Shown: positions 35,246 through 43,827 of the stretch, one piece after another
How positions within the stretch are numbered: position 1 is the first letter of the stretch
How the letters are laid out: every line of letters starts with the position of its first letter
Assembly: GCF_039522525.1 (NCBI RefSeq)
Contig: NZ_BAAADO010000003.1
Span: 248,001 to 312,000 of the forward strand
Source: Salinibacillus aidingensis
Lineage (GTDB): Bacteria; Bacillota; Bacilli; Bacillales; Alkalibacillaceae
Length of the DNA stretch: 64,000 bases
Direction: 5' to 3'
Notes under the pieces: model-generated
What the model was told of the DNA's origin: nothing
Database searches by the model: none
Seen by the model: only the letters and a program-made list of their open reading frames with translations
Translations under genes and position numbers: made by a program

Positions 35246-35261
35246 ATATTAACTCTCAAAA

Positions 35262-35446
35262 AGCATGCCACTCCGGATCTTCTGCTTATGCCGTCGGACC
35301 TAACCGGTCGCCTTCGCTTTTCTTTGTCCAGCTGCGGCTCCCAGGTCCAAGCGGTCATAAGCATAAGCTCCTACGTGGCGGAAAAGCATGCCACTCCGGA
35401 TCTTCTGCTTATGCCGTCGGACCTAACCGGTCGCCTTCGCTTTTCT
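35262..35446 (-). repeat. Repeat family B, copy 4 (unit plus partial duplicate)
   Basis: On the minus strand a left motif (GAAAAGCGAAGGCGACCGGT) with its downstream part occurs twice, separated by the right motif (GGAGCCGCAGCTGGAC). A ~70-bp stretch from GCATGCCACTCCGGATCTTC to GCTTTTCT is duplicated almost exactly (about 35265 and 35386). The structure parallels the copy at 17717-17888. Confidence 0.85.
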
Positions 35447-35465
35447 CACTCATGAAAACCTTTTC

Positions 35466-35494
35466 TTGTTTATCTGTTTTTTCTGAATTATAAT
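35466..35494 (+). promoter_or_regulatory. Sigma-A promoter of lcfB
   Basis: TTGTTT, a 17-nt spacer, perfect TATAAT, about 70 nt before the lcfB start and just upstream of the FadR box. Confidence 0.7.
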
Positions 35495-35523
35495 GAAAGT
35501 AAGTCTTTTTTTATCTTTAAAAA

Positions 35524-35541
35524 TGAATGATTATTCATTCA
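35524..35541 (+). promoter_or_regulatory. FadR box upstream of lcfB
   Basis: TGAATGATTATTCATTCA is an 18-nt palindrome matching the consensus of the Bacillus fatty-acid degradation repressor FadR. It sits in the leader, where FadR would block transcription until long-chain acyl-CoA releases it. Confidence 0.85.
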
Positions 35542-35564
35542 CCGACTACTTAGGAGGGATCATA

Positions 35565-37106
35565 ATGAACTTAAGTGATCAACTATCCATAACAGCTAAG
35601 AATCACTTAAGGGAAACAGCATACGTTTTTCAGGGGGATGAAAAGACGTATCAGGAGTTAGAAGGGGCGGTCACAAAATTTGCCTCGAGTTTAAAAGAGT
35701 TGGGGTATGGCAAGGGAGACCATATTGCTCTTGTTTCAGGGAATACTCCACATTTTGTTATTGGATTATATGGTGCAATGCGTATAGGGGCTACTGTTAT
35801 ACCGATAAATCCGATTTATACTGCGGATGAAATCTCCTACATTATTAATGACGGTGATGTAAAAGGGATTATTACTCTGGATGTACTGCTTGAAAAGTTT
35901 GAGCATATGTCCCATTTAATTCCGAATGTCGAGCACTATATTGTGGGTGAGACAAACCCGGAAATGCATTTTAATCAATCACCATTAGCAGAGAAGCTAA
36001 AATCTTTTGCTCAGCTTCTGGAACAAGGAAGTTTAGATCTGGAAAGGCCCGAACTCGACGATGAAGATACAGCCGTTATTCTGTACACATCGGGTACAAC
36101 CGGAAAACCCAAGGGAGCTATGCTGACACACAAAAATCTATATTCAAATGCCAAAGACGTAGCAGATTATTTAAAAATCGGTCCGGACGATCGGGTTATT
36201 GCTGCGCTGCCAATGTTCCATGTATTTTGCCTGACGGTTGCATTAAATGCCCCTTTAATGAATGGAAGCCAGGTATTAATTATGCCGAAGTTCTCTCCTG
36301 TAGACGTATTTAAGGCAGCAAAGGACTATCAGATTACAATTTTTGCCGGAGTTCCTACTATGTATAATTATCTGCTTCAGCATCCTGAAGCAGATTCGGA
36401 AAGCTTCGAGAGCATGAGGCTATGTATTTCCGGAGGTGCTGCGATGCCTGTAGCACTACTGGAGAACTTTGAAAAGAAATTCAAAGTTATGATTTCCGAG
36501 GGTTATGGTTTATCGGAAGCATCGCCTGTAACGTGTTTTAACCCATTGGACCGCCCTAGAAAGCCTGGTTCCATCGGACAGAGCATTATTCATGTTGAAA
36601 ATAAGGTAGTGGATGAATTTGGGGAAGAAGTACCGGTGGGTGAAACAGGTGAGCTTGTTGTTCGCGGCCCTAATGTAATGAAAGGCTACTATAAGATGCA
36701 GGAAGAAACCAATGCAGCATTAAAAGATGGCTGGCTTTATACCGGTGACATGGCCAAAATGGATGATGAGGGATATTTTTACATTGTTGACCGGAAAAAA
36801 GATATGATTCTTGTAGGCGGTTACAATGTCTATCCTCGTGAAGTAGAGGAAGTTTTATACGACCATGATAAAGTAGCAGAAGTGGCTGTTATTGGTGTGC
36901 CTGATCCCGACTCAGGTGAAGCAGTTACAGCCTTTGTGGTGCTGAAAGATGGGGAGGAAGTCTCCGAAAGTGAGTTAATTACTTATTGTTCGCAGCATTT
37001 AGCGAAATATAAAGTACCGGCTAAAATTGAATTTTTGGATGAACTGCCAAAAAATACAACCGGAAAGATACTGCGCCGCTCTCTTAAAGAAATTGTACAG
37101 AACTGA
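35565..37106 (+). CDS. lcfB: Long-chain fatty-acid-CoA ligase LcfB
   Basis: A 513-aa acyl-activating enzyme, the same length as B. subtilis LcfB (YhfL). AMP-binding motif YTSGTTGKPKGAM, YGLSEASPV, WLYTGDMAKMDDEGY and the C-terminal lysine motif NTTGKILRR are present. It activates fatty acids for beta-oxidation. The ATG at 35565 with AGGAGGG upstream is preferred over the long upstream extension, which would overlap the promoter and FadR box. Confidence 0.95.
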   Translation: MNLSDQLSITAKNHLRETAYVFQGDEKTYQELEGAVTKFASSLKELGYGKGDHIALVSGNTPHFVIGLYGAMRIGATVIPINPIYTADEISYIINDGDVKGIITLDVLLEKFEHMSHLIPNVEHYIVGETNPEMHFNQSPLAEKLKSFAQLLEQGSLDLERPELDDEDTAVILYTSGTTGKPKGAMLTHKNLYSNAKDVADYLKIGPDDRVIAALPMFHVFCLTVALNAPLMNGSQVLIMPKFSPVDVFKAAKDYQITIFAGVPTMYNYLLQHPEADSESFESMRLCISGGAAMPVALLENFEKKFKVMISEGYGLSEASPVTCFNPLDRPRKPGSIGQSIIHVENKVVDEFGEEVPVGETGELVVRGPNVMKGYYKMQEETNAALKDGWLYTGDMAKMDDEGYFYIVDRKKDMILVGGYNVYPREVEEVLYDHDKVAEVAVIGVPDPDSGEAVTAFVVLKDGEEVSESELITYCSQHLAKYKVPAKIEFLDELPKNTTGKILRRSLKEIVQN

Positions 37107-37116
37107 TCACCTGCAC

Positions 37117-37149
37117 AATCAGAGGATGTTTTTCATCCTCTGATTTTTT
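37117..37149 (+). terminator. Intrinsic terminator after lcfB
   Basis: AATCAGAGGATG and CATCCTCTGATT arms followed by T6. Confidence 0.9.
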
Positions 37150-37231
37150 GCACCTTCCGTTTCCTTGTTTCATAGAATAGAATAATTCTATTTTGGTTTT
37201 CGTTCTTCAACTATTTTTTCGTATTCAGGGG

Positions 37232-37260
37232 TTGAAATGTATTTATTTTTTCTTTAGACT
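37232..37260 (+). promoter_or_regulatory. Possible promoter of the TrpX-type ABC operon
   Basis: TTGAAA, a 17-nt spacer, TAGACT. It is followed by four imperfect 8-bp tandem repeats (TAAAAGCG type) at about 37269-37303 in the leader. I see no T-box or riboswitch. Confidence 0.45.
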
Positions 37261-37317
37261 TTAATACATAAAAGCGTAAAAGCATAAAAGCGTCAGAGCG
37301 CTAAAGGGGGAAGAAGC

Positions 37318-38316
37318 GTGAAAAAGCTTGGAATGATTCTATTATTTGGATTACTAGTTTTCGTATCTGCTTGTGGCGGAGGAGATGCATCTTCTGAAGG
37401 AGATGGAAATGCGAGTGGAGGCTCGGATTACACTGTCGGGATTATGCAGCATGTGGAGCATCCATCCCTGGATGCAGCGACAGAAGGGTTTAAAGCAGCT
37501 TTAAAAGAGTCAGATTTGAATGTAGCTTTTGAAGAGGAAAATGCTCAAGGGGATGCAAAAAATAACCAATCCATTGCAAGCAAATTTGTTGGGGATGAGG
37601 TTGATTTGATTTTTGCCAATGCCACACCAAGTGCGCAAAGTGCGGCGAATGAAACATCTGACATTCCCGTTGTCTTTACTTCTGTTACCGATCCTGAGGG
37701 TGCAGGGTTAGTGGAGTCTATGGAAAGTCCTGGAGGGAATGTAACAGGTACATCTGATTTCAATGCGGATGCCATCCCGAACACATTGCAGCTCATTAAG
37801 GATATGGGATATGACACCGTTGGAACCATTTATAATGGTGGGGAACAAAACTCTGTTACTCAGGTTGAGATTATGAAGGAATCTGCTGATGAATTAGGGG
37901 TTACGATCGAAGAAGCCAATGCAGCAACATCTGCAGACGTAAAACAGGCTGCAGAATCCCTGATTGGAAGTGTAGATGCTATTTATATTATTACCGATAA
38001 TACAGTAGTTAGTGCACTCGAGTCGGTTATCATGATAAGTCAGCAGGAAAAATTACCTCTGTTTGTCGGTGAGTTAGACTCTGTTGCACGCGGTGGTTTT
38101 GCCGCCTATGGATTTGACTATTACGATATTGGCTACAATGCGGGTCAAAAAGCAATAGAAATTCTACAGGACGGAAAGAATCCAGGTGAAATACCGGCTG
38201 AATATCCACAGAATTTGAAACTTCATATCAATGAAGATGCCGCTGAAAAAATGGGTGTGGAAATTACAGATGAACTAAAAGAACAAGGAAAAATTGTTCA
38301 GACACAACAAGAATAA
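37318..38316 (+). CDS. ABC transporter substrate-binding lipoprotein (ABC_sub_bind/TrpX family)
   Basis: A 332-aa lipoprotein: signal with lipobox VSAC (Cys19), Gly/Ser/Asp linker, then a two-lobe periplasmic-binding fold (VGIMQHVEHPSLDAATEGF, IFANATPSAQSAANET, VFTSVTDPEGAGLV). This family includes TrpX, tied to tryptophan import in other Firmicutes by T-boxes; no such signal is seen here, so the substrate stays open. First gene of a three-gene operon. GTG start. Confidence 0.87.
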   Translation: MKKLGMILLFGLLVFVSACGGGDASSEGDGNASGGSDYTVGIMQHVEHPSLDAATEGFKAALKESDLNVAFEEENAQGDAKNNQSIASKFVGDEVDLIFANATPSAQSAANETSDIPVVFTSVTDPEGAGLVESMESPGGNVTGTSDFNADAIPNTLQLIKDMGYDTVGTIYNGGEQNSVTQVEIMKESADELGVTIEEANAATSADVKQAAESLIGSVDAIYIITDNTVVSALESVIMISQQEKLPLFVGELDSVARGGFAAYGFDYYDIGYNAGQKAIEILQDGKNPGEIPAEYPQNLKLHINEDAAEKMGVEITDELKEQGKIVQTQQE

Positions 38317-38329
38317 AGGGTGACAGACT

Positions 38330-39340
38330 ATGGTTGAGGCACTATATGGTGCGTTAGAATCCGGCCTGATTTATGCTTTAATGGCATTAGGCGTTTATTT
38401 AACATTTAGAGTACTGGACTTTCCAGATTTAACCGTTGATGGTAGTTTTGTTACAGGTGGAGCTGTCAGCGCCATCATGATTGTAAACGGTTCTGACCCC
38501 TTCCTTGCCACTGTGCTTGGAGGGGTTGCCGGCTTTTTAGCTGGATGTATTACAGGATTACTTCATACAAAGGGAAACATTAATCCGCTGCTTTCCGGGA
38601 TTTTAATGATGACAGGTTTATACTCTGTTAACTTACGGATTATGGGGCAGGCCAATATTCCGCTGTTAAATGAATCAACTGTATTTTCTGTTATCGGAAG
38701 CTGGTGGACAAATGTAAATGCAGACGAAATCCTGCTTAAGCCTTTTACGGCTCTGGGGATTGATCATTATGCCCCAGACGGCTTTTTAGTCATTATCAGT
38801 ATGTTAATCATTGTGATTCTCATTAAATTACTGACGGACTGGATGCTGCAAACAGAAGCCGGCTTAGCCCTTAGAGCGACGGGGGATAACATCCGTATGG
38901 TCCGCAGTCTTTCAGCCAATACCAATCGTTATATCGTAATGGGATTGGGACTATCCAATGGGCTTGTTGGTCTGAGTGGTGCCCTGATTGTACAGTATAA
39001 TGGGTTTAGTGATGTGAACTTAGGTGTAGGTATGATCGTTGTGGGTCTGGCTTCCGTTATTATTGGTGAGGGGCTTTTTGGTACGAAAAAAATTGCCCGT
39101 ACTACCTTAGCTGTAATATTAGGTGCCATTGCTTACCGTATTATTATTGCTTTGGCATTACGAGTAGATTTTGTAGACGCAAGTGACATGAAATTAATTA
39201 CGTCAGTGATTGTGATCGGCGCATTGGTTCTTCCGCATTGGTGGAAGCAGACCAAAGAAAATAACAGGCGTAAGTCTAAGCGTAAAAGGTTAAATGAAAA
39301 TTTGGGGGCGAATGAACATGCTTCAGCTAAATCAGATTGA
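38330..39340 (+). CDS. ABC transporter permease (TrpY-like, LivH/BPD family)
   Basis: A 336-aa membrane protein with about nine helices and a basic tail (RRKSKRKR). The N-terminal LESGLIYALMALGVYLTFRV and the EGLFG motif near residue 246 match the permease partner of ABC_sub_bind systems. It follows the binding protein by 13 nt and overlaps the ATPase gene. Confidence 0.87.
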   Translation: MVEALYGALESGLIYALMALGVYLTFRVLDFPDLTVDGSFVTGGAVSAIMIVNGSDPFLATVLGGVAGFLAGCITGLLHTKGNINPLLSGILMMTGLYSVNLRIMGQANIPLLNESTVFSVIGSWWTNVNADEILLKPFTALGIDHYAPDGFLVIISMLIIVILIKLLTDWMLQTEAGLALRATGDNIRMVRSLSANTNRYIVMGLGLSNGLVGLSGALIVQYNGFSDVNLGVGMIVVGLASVIIGEGLFGTKKIARTTLAVILGAIAYRIIIALALRVDFVDASDMKLITSVIVIGALVLPHWWKQTKENNRRKSKRKRLNENLGANEHASAKSD

Positions 39341-40115
39341 AAAAGTCTTCTATGAAGGAACCCCTGATGAGCGAAAAGCGCTCCAAGGTGTGGATTTGAC
39401 GTTAAACGAAGGTGATTTTGTAACAGTTATCGGGAGTAACGGAGCAGGGAAATCAACGCTATTAAACATTATTGCCGGAGTGCTTTTCCCTGATTTCGGG
39501 GCGGTTTCCATTGACAACAGAGAAGTTACATTTATTCCTGAACAGAAACGTTCGAAATTTATTGGTCGAGTGTTTCAGGATCCAATGGCAGGTACGGCCC
39601 CAAATATGACAATTGAAGAAAACTTAGGACTCGCTTTAGGGCGTACGAAAAAGCGCTCCGTTCTCAGAGGGGTTAATGCCAGGAAACGTGAGGAATTTCA
39701 GGAACTGCTGTCATCAATTGATATAGGATTAGAGGACCGGCTTAATACAAAGGTTGGTCTGCTGTCAGGTGGAGAACGTCAGGCCTTATCGCTACTGATG
39801 GCTACCTTTACCAAACCTCGTATTCTATTACTTGATGAACACACAGCAGCATTGGATCCTGCCCGCCAGGAACTGATTACGAATATCACTAAGGAACTAG
39901 TGAGGAAACACCAGCTTACTACTTTAATGGTCACTCATCAGATGGATCAGGCTATTGAACTGGGGAACCGTCTGTTTATGATGGATGAAGGACAAATCAT
40001 TTTCGATGCGAATGCAGAACAGAAGGCAAACTTAACCGTGGAAGATTTAATTAATGAATTCCAGAACATCCGGGGCAAAAAATTTGATAATGACCGGGCT
40101 GTACTCTCAAGTTAG
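39318..40115 (+). CDS. ABC transporter ATP-binding protein (TrpZ-like)
   Basis: A 265-aa ATPase: Walker A GSNGAGKST, signature LSGGERQALSLLMA, Walker B ILLLDEHTAALDP. The ATG at 39318 has GGGGGCG upstream and lies 23 nt inside the end of the permease gene. The unusual EHTAALD after Walker B is standard in this family. Confidence 0.88.
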   Translation: MLQLNQIEKVFYEGTPDERKALQGVDLTLNEGDFVTVIGSNGAGKSTLLNIIAGVLFPDFGAVSIDNREVTFIPEQKRSKFIGRVFQDPMAGTAPNMTIEENLGLALGRTKKRSVLRGVNARKREEFQELLSSIDIGLEDRLNTKVGLLSGGERQALSLLMATFTKPRILLLDEHTAALDPARQELITNITKELVRKHQLTTLMVTHQMDQAIELGNRLFMMDEGQIIFDANAEQKANLTVEDLINEFQNIRGKKFDNDRAVLSS

Positions 40116-40121
40116 AACAAT

Positions 40122-40164
40122 GCAGAAATGACACGATCCATCATGGATCGTGTCATTCTTCTGC
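40122..40164. terminator. Bidirectional intrinsic terminator
   Basis: An almost perfect inverted repeat (GCAGAAATGACACGATCCAT and complement) between the convergent ABC operon and SCO gene. Confidence 0.87.
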
Positions 40165-40171
40165 TTCATTT

Positions 40172-40759
40172 CTAATCAATCTTACTGGTAATGCTGCTGT
40201 ATACTTCTTCCTTGTCGAAGTCCTCTCCCATTGGAAATTTATCGACTAATTGATTGTCTTCATTTAATAAGTATGAGTAGGAGGTATGGGTGATAAAGTC
40301 TGTTCCCACATCATTAAACAGAAGACGGAAGGGCTCTGCTACTTTTTCTGTATCCTCCAGACTGCCTCTCAAAAACGTCCAGCCATCATTTGGCTTAATT
40401 CCATAGCGTTCCATATAGCCGGTTAATGCCTCTCTCGTATCATTTTCCGGATCAATAGTAATAGAGACAAATTCAATGTTGTCTTTAAATAAGCCATCCT
40501 TCTCAAACTGCTTCTTTAAGTGCATCATCCGCTGAGTTGTAAGCGGGCAGACATCAGGACATTTGGCATAAAAGAACTCAACCAATCTTACTTTAGGTTC
40601 CATATCCTGAAATGAATAACTTTCCCCCGAAACAGTTTCCATGGTTACGTCCTCTGGAAGTTCGATCCCTGCATCGCGCCAGAATTCAATGTACATAATC
40701 CCTAATCCTATACCTATAGCAATAATAGCAGCAAACAGAGCATAATATTTTTTCTTCAT
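40172..40759 (-). CDS. SCO1/SenC family copper chaperone
   Basis: A 195-aa thioredoxin-fold protein anchored by an N-terminal helix. Copper ligands: CPDVC (Cys67, Cys71) and a His in FITHTSYSYL. It delivers copper to the CuA site of cytochrome c oxidase. The ATG at 40759 follows GGGGGAG. B. subtilis YpmQ is the relative; here the gene stands alone beside comK. Confidence 0.9.
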   Translation of the reverse strand: MKKKYYALFAAIIAIGIGLGIMYIEFWRDAGIELPEDVTMETVSGESYSFQDMEPKVRLVEFFYAKCPDVCPLTTQRMMHLKKQFEKDGLFKDNIEFVSITIDPENDTREALTGYMERYGIKPNDGWTFLRGSLEDTEKVAEPFRLLFNDVGTDFITHTSYSYLLNEDNQLVDKFPMGEDFDKEEVYSSITSKID

Positions 40760-40800
40760 GAAAATCTCCCCCAGAATCAATCAGATAGTGTAAAACTGCG

Positions 40801-40829
40801 ATCAGTGGGATCCATTGAGGGCCACTGAT
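40801..40829 (+). repeat. Degenerate family A-like palindrome
   Basis: ATCAGTGG and CCACTGAT arms around 13 nt. The short G-run and weak flanks make it a poor match; possibly a decayed copy. Confidence 0.35.
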
Positions 40830-40955
40830 TATGAAATTTCTATTTCATTCCATGATAAGGTAAATCAAAATGCGTAAGGCGGAGATTGTGTGAAGAAACT
40901 TCGACGATTGTTCATCTGTTTTGTGAATGGTATTAGCTAAGCCGAAAAAAACTTT

Positions 40956-41021
40956 AAAATTCATTTTTTGAGCAACTGAGAAGAACGGAAAACGAAAAAT
41001 CTATCTGTAAAAATTCATTTT
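40956..41021 (+). promoter_or_regulatory. Two ComK-type AT boxes upstream of comK
   Basis: AAAA-N5-TTTT occurs at 40956-40968 and at 41009-41021, the half-site pattern of ComK boxes (K-box). The 40-nt gap is longer than the standard 8, 18 or 31 nt. Autoregulation of comK is known in B. subtilis. The region 40800-41130 otherwise holds no gene. Confidence 0.5.
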
Positions 41022-41130
41022 CCCATAATCTGTTCTGTGATTTTTTGAAGAAACAACCCTAAGGCCAATGTATCCATTTTCTTAATTTTGTGTTATATTA
41101 TGGATATTAACAGGAGAAAGGAATGATAAT

Positions 41131-41346
41131 ATGAAATCTCAGAAACAAACTGAATATGAAATTTCCCCTTTTACTTTAGCTATTGTTCCAGATTATCAGG
41201 ATAACGTGGTGAATGGTTCGATAGCGCTTGAGGAAAAGAATGAGTACAGGCTGTGCCAATCTCCCCGCAAAATGGTTGATGATGCCTGTAAGTACTTTGG
41301 AAGCAGCCTTAGAGGTCTCAAGGTTATGGGAGTGCTCAAAATTTAA
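41131..41346 (+). pseudogene. comK: comK, N-terminal fragment cut by the prophage
   Basis: A 71-aa frame whose residues 9-62 resemble the start of the competence transcription factor ComK: YEISPFTLAIVPDY, then RKMVDDACKYFGSSLRG, which parallels ComK's VDRSCRFFGSSYAG. After about position 41315 the match ends and the frame stops at 41346, directly facing the integrase stop. ComK is normally about 190 aa, so two thirds of it should lie beyond the right end of the prophage. The promoter and start remain on this side. Same target gene as the A118-type Listeria prophages. Confidence 0.85.
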
Positions 41347-42779
41347 TAAAAATCCACACTTTTAACGTAAAATTCCTTATTCTCATCGTAACCATATTTA
41401 ATTTCCTTTACCACTAATTGAACAAGGCTCTTTTTCTTTCGATCATCTAATTCAACCCAATTCGAATAGAAGTTTTTCAGTACGTTTTTTAATTCATCAT
41501 GATCCATTGTAGTTTCTTCTTCAAGTTCCAAATGTTCTAAAATTTTTTTGGCTTCATCCTCAATTTGATTTTCTTCTCTCATTCTTTTCTCGAAGTCCGC
41601 ATCTGTCATCATTTCATTTGCCCAGGCATATTGCCACTTCTTTTTCCGTTTCTCCACCTGTTCCAAGTCCTTTTTAGCTCGATTGATCTCAACACTATTA
41701 TCCTTAATATCTATATTTTTATTAGATATTTCGTTCGCCTCACTTTCAAGGTTGATATTTTTCATGAAATTGATGAAGGCCTTCTCTAGTTTTCTTTCCG
41801 AGATCGTTTTAACCCCTGTGCATTGACCGGTTTTTTTATGAAGACACCTATAATTTTTATAGGATACCTTTTCACCTTTAGCATTTTTTATATATACTCG
41901 GTATCCTGTTAATGTATATCCGCATTTTAAACATTTCAGTTTGCTTGAAAAAATGTGGTCACTGTGAATCTGCATAGGAGACTGGGCCCTGCGTTTTTTG
42001 AGGGTCTGTTGGACTCTTTCAAATGTAGTTTTATCTATAATAGCTGGATGCGCATCTTCAATTTTTATTTCGTTTTCTGTACCTCTTAACCAAGTTGCTG
42101 TTCCCTTATAAGTAGGATTGCGCAGTATTTGGATTAAGGGCTTATCATTCCAAGTGTTTCCGTCTCTGGTAGTGATGTTCCTAGCATTTAAGTACTTACA
42201 AACACTATTGGCCCCTTTACCATCTAAATAAAGATTAAAAATAAGGCGTACGATTTCTGCTTCTTCTTCATTGATGGTTAATATTCCATCTTTGAGGTTG
42301 TATCCAAAAGGGCGCTGATTATGGGTATATTTTCCTTGCCTTGCTTTTTCTTGCAGACCCATGCTGATACGTTCTGCCATATTCTCACGTTCCCATTGTG
42401 CAAGCGCAGCAACTAACGTTATAAACAATCGTCCCATTGCTGTTGTAGTGTCATAGACTTCGGTAGCGGATTTGAATTTACAACTATACTTTTCAAAGGT
42501 TTCTAACAGCTTGTACAAATCTAATACAGACCTGGTCAGTCTGTCTAAACGGTACACGAGCACGCATTCTATTTCTCCTGTTTCTATATCTTTTAACATG
42601 CGTTTTAATTCAGGACGATTAGTATCTTTCGCTGATATTCCTTCATCAACATAATAACCAACTATATCCCAGTTTTGAGCAACACAATAAGCCTGGAGTC
42701 TCTCTCTCTGGGCTGAAATTGAATATCCTTCTTTTACCTGTTCCTCAGTACTTACCCTTATATAAATACCTGTTTTCAT
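41343..42779 (-). CDS. int: Large serine recombinase, prophage integrase
   Basis: A 478-aa large serine integrase. The N-terminal resolvase domain carries the catalytic serine at residue 10 (YIRVSTEEQ), then a Recombinase domain (about 160-265), a zinc ribbon (CLKCGY ... CLHKKTGQC) and a coiled coil (about 370-440). It inserts and excises the phage genome by a 2-nt-core double-strand break. Its stop codon overlaps that of the comK fragment, as expected for a gene next to attL. It overlaps the ImmA-type gene by 4 nt. Confidence 0.95.
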   Translation of the reverse strand: MKTGIYIRVSTEEQVKEGYSISAQRERLQAYCVAQNWDIVGYYVDEGISAKDTNRPELKRMLKDIETGEIECVLVYRLDRLTRSVLDLYKLLETFEKYSCKFKSATEVYDTTTAMGRLFITLVAALAQWERENMAERISMGLQEKARQGKYTHNQRPFGYNLKDGILTINEEEAEIVRLIFNLYLDGKGANSVCKYLNARNITTRDGNTWNDKPLIQILRNPTYKGTATWLRGTENEIKIEDAHPAIIDKTTFERVQQTLKKRRAQSPMQIHSDHIFSSKLKCLKCGYTLTGYRVYIKNAKGEKVSYKNYRCLHKKTGQCTGVKTISERKLEKAFINFMKNINLESEANEISNKNIDIKDNSVEINRAKKDLEQVEKRKKKWQYAWANEMMTDADFEKRMREENQIEDEAKKILEHLELEEETTMDHDELKNVLKNFYSNWVELDDRKKKSLVQLVVKEIKYGYDENKEFYVKSVDFY

Positions 42780-43234
42780 AAAACTTCACCTGCAAAAAAT
42801 TTATTTTGATACATCTCTAACCGACGTGCCGCAAAACCATATTCCACATTAAATAATTTCATAATTTTATAGATATTAAGCTCAGTTAATCCTTCCAGCA
42901 TAAATGTCGGGACACAAAAGTGATAAGAAAAGTAGTTGGCTTGCCATTCTTGCAGCTGCCTAAAAGGAAAGGGCATTTGCAGTTGATGGCCAACATGCCA
43001 TAGTACATGACATAATTCATGTCCAAAATCCTGCCATTGTTTCTGTATCGAAGTATTAATGTTTAAAAAGATAATGTATTTTTCGTTTCTACTAATCGCT
43101 TCGCTGGTAAAATCCCAAAAATTCACTTTAACAGGGAGAGTTTCTAATAATTTGTTAATGGATAATTGAGTTGGATGAGTTATCTTTTGTGATAGGTAAA
43201 AGTGCTTAACATATTTCTCTGTTCGATTGTCCAT
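42776..43234 (-). CDS. ImmA/IrrE-type metalloprotease (anti-repressor)
   Basis: A 152-aa protein with the zinc protease motif HELCH at 72-76 in FGHELCHVLWH. ImmA of ICEBs1 and related phages cleaves the ImmR-type repressor after DNA damage. It lies downstream of the repressor gene in the lysogeny operon. The ATG at 43234 after GGGGGAAA is preferred to the longer frame. Confidence 0.87.
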   Translation of the reverse strand: MDNRTEKYVKHFYLSQKITHPTQLSINKLLETLPVKVNFWDFTSEAISRNEKYIIFLNINTSIQKQWQDFGHELCHVLWHVGHQLQMPFPFRQLQEWQANYFSYHFCVPTFMLEGLTELNIYKIMKLFNVEYGFAARRLEMYQNKFFAGEVL

Positions 43235-43330
43235 AGAGATTTCCCCCTTTTGTTCTCGCGACAGGAACACACGTTCTGTTTTTAGTTATAAAATTTGGTG
43301 CACAATTATGTACACCTTTCTAAAATGCTG

Positions 43331-43672
43331 CTATTCCTCATCCTTAAAGGCTTCCCAAATCTTGCGGAGGCGTCTCAGATCTTCCTCCTTAGACTTAGGA
43401 AGCTCTTTGTACCATCTTTCTAATTCTGGATCATTAATAAATGCATCAAACGCTTCTTCCTCGGTCATCTCAGGATTGTCTGATCTACCTAATAGATAGT
43501 CTGTTGTAACCTCAAAAAAATCAGCTATCTTTTCTAATACTTCGTAATCCGGATTACGCCTACCTTGCTCATACATAGCGTATGTAGTTCTAGCTACACC
43601 TATCTTCTTTGACATTTCATCCTGGTTAAAGTTGTGTTTTTTTCTAAGGTAGGACAACCGTTTACTTAACAT
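43331..43672 (-). CDS. XRE-family phage repressor (CI/ImmR-like)
   Basis: A 113-aa repressor: HTH_3 domain at residues 4-60 (LRKKHNFNQDEMSKKIGVAR, TTYAMYEQGRRNPDYEVLEK) and an acidic C-terminal part. No LexA-like self-cleavage domain, consistent with inactivation by the ImmA-type protease encoded next. It is divergent from the Cro-like gene and probably binds the three TGTG/CACA operators between them. Confidence 0.88.
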   Translation of the reverse strand: MLSKRLSYLRKKHNFNQDEMSKKIGVARTTYAMYEQGRRNPDYEVLEKIADFFEVTTDYLLGRSDNPEMTEEEAFDAFINDPELERWYKELPKSKEEDLRRLRKIWEAFKDEE

Positions 43673-43720
43673 AGTATATTCCCTCTCACTACTGTAATTT
43701 TTATCTATTTGTCTCTATCA

Positions 43721-43749
43721 ATTATAACGTCACAAAATGTGTCATAAAA
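43721..43749 (-). promoter_or_regulatory. Leftward promoter of the repressor gene
   Basis: On the minus strand a perfect TATAAT (43721-43726) lies about 50 nt before the repressor start, with a weak TTTTAT -35 at 17-nt spacing. Operator O1 occupies the spacer. Confidence 0.55.
43727..43745. promoter_or_regulatory. Phage operator O1
   Basis: ACGTCACAAAATGTGTCAT; same half-sites (CACA, TGTG) as O2 and O3. It overlaps the leftward promoter. Confidence 0.65.
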
Positions 43750-43787
43750 GTATTTACGCAAATAGTGTATTTTTTTAATAAAATACA

Positions 43788-43816
43788 TTGACATTACACT
43801 TTATGTGTCATATACT
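43788..43816 (+). promoter_or_regulatory. Rightward early promoter
   Basis: TTGACA, a 17-nt spacer, TATACT, the best promoter in the window. Operator O2 fills the spacer. Confidence 0.8.
43793..43811. promoter_or_regulatory. Phage operator O2
   Basis: ATTACACTTTATGTGTCAT, located between the -35 and -10 of the rightward promoter. Confidence 0.7.
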
Positions 43817-43827
43817 GATATCAAGAA

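Noticed and set aside
35216..35455. 79-codon open frame after lplJ
   Set aside because: It consists of the lplJ terminator and duplicated family B repeat read as protein; the internal repeat of the peptide is the DNA repeat.
37107..37317. T-box or tryptophan riboswitch before the TrpX-type operon
   Set aside because: No T-box AGGGTGG-type sequence, no antiterminator, and the only terminator belongs to lcfB.
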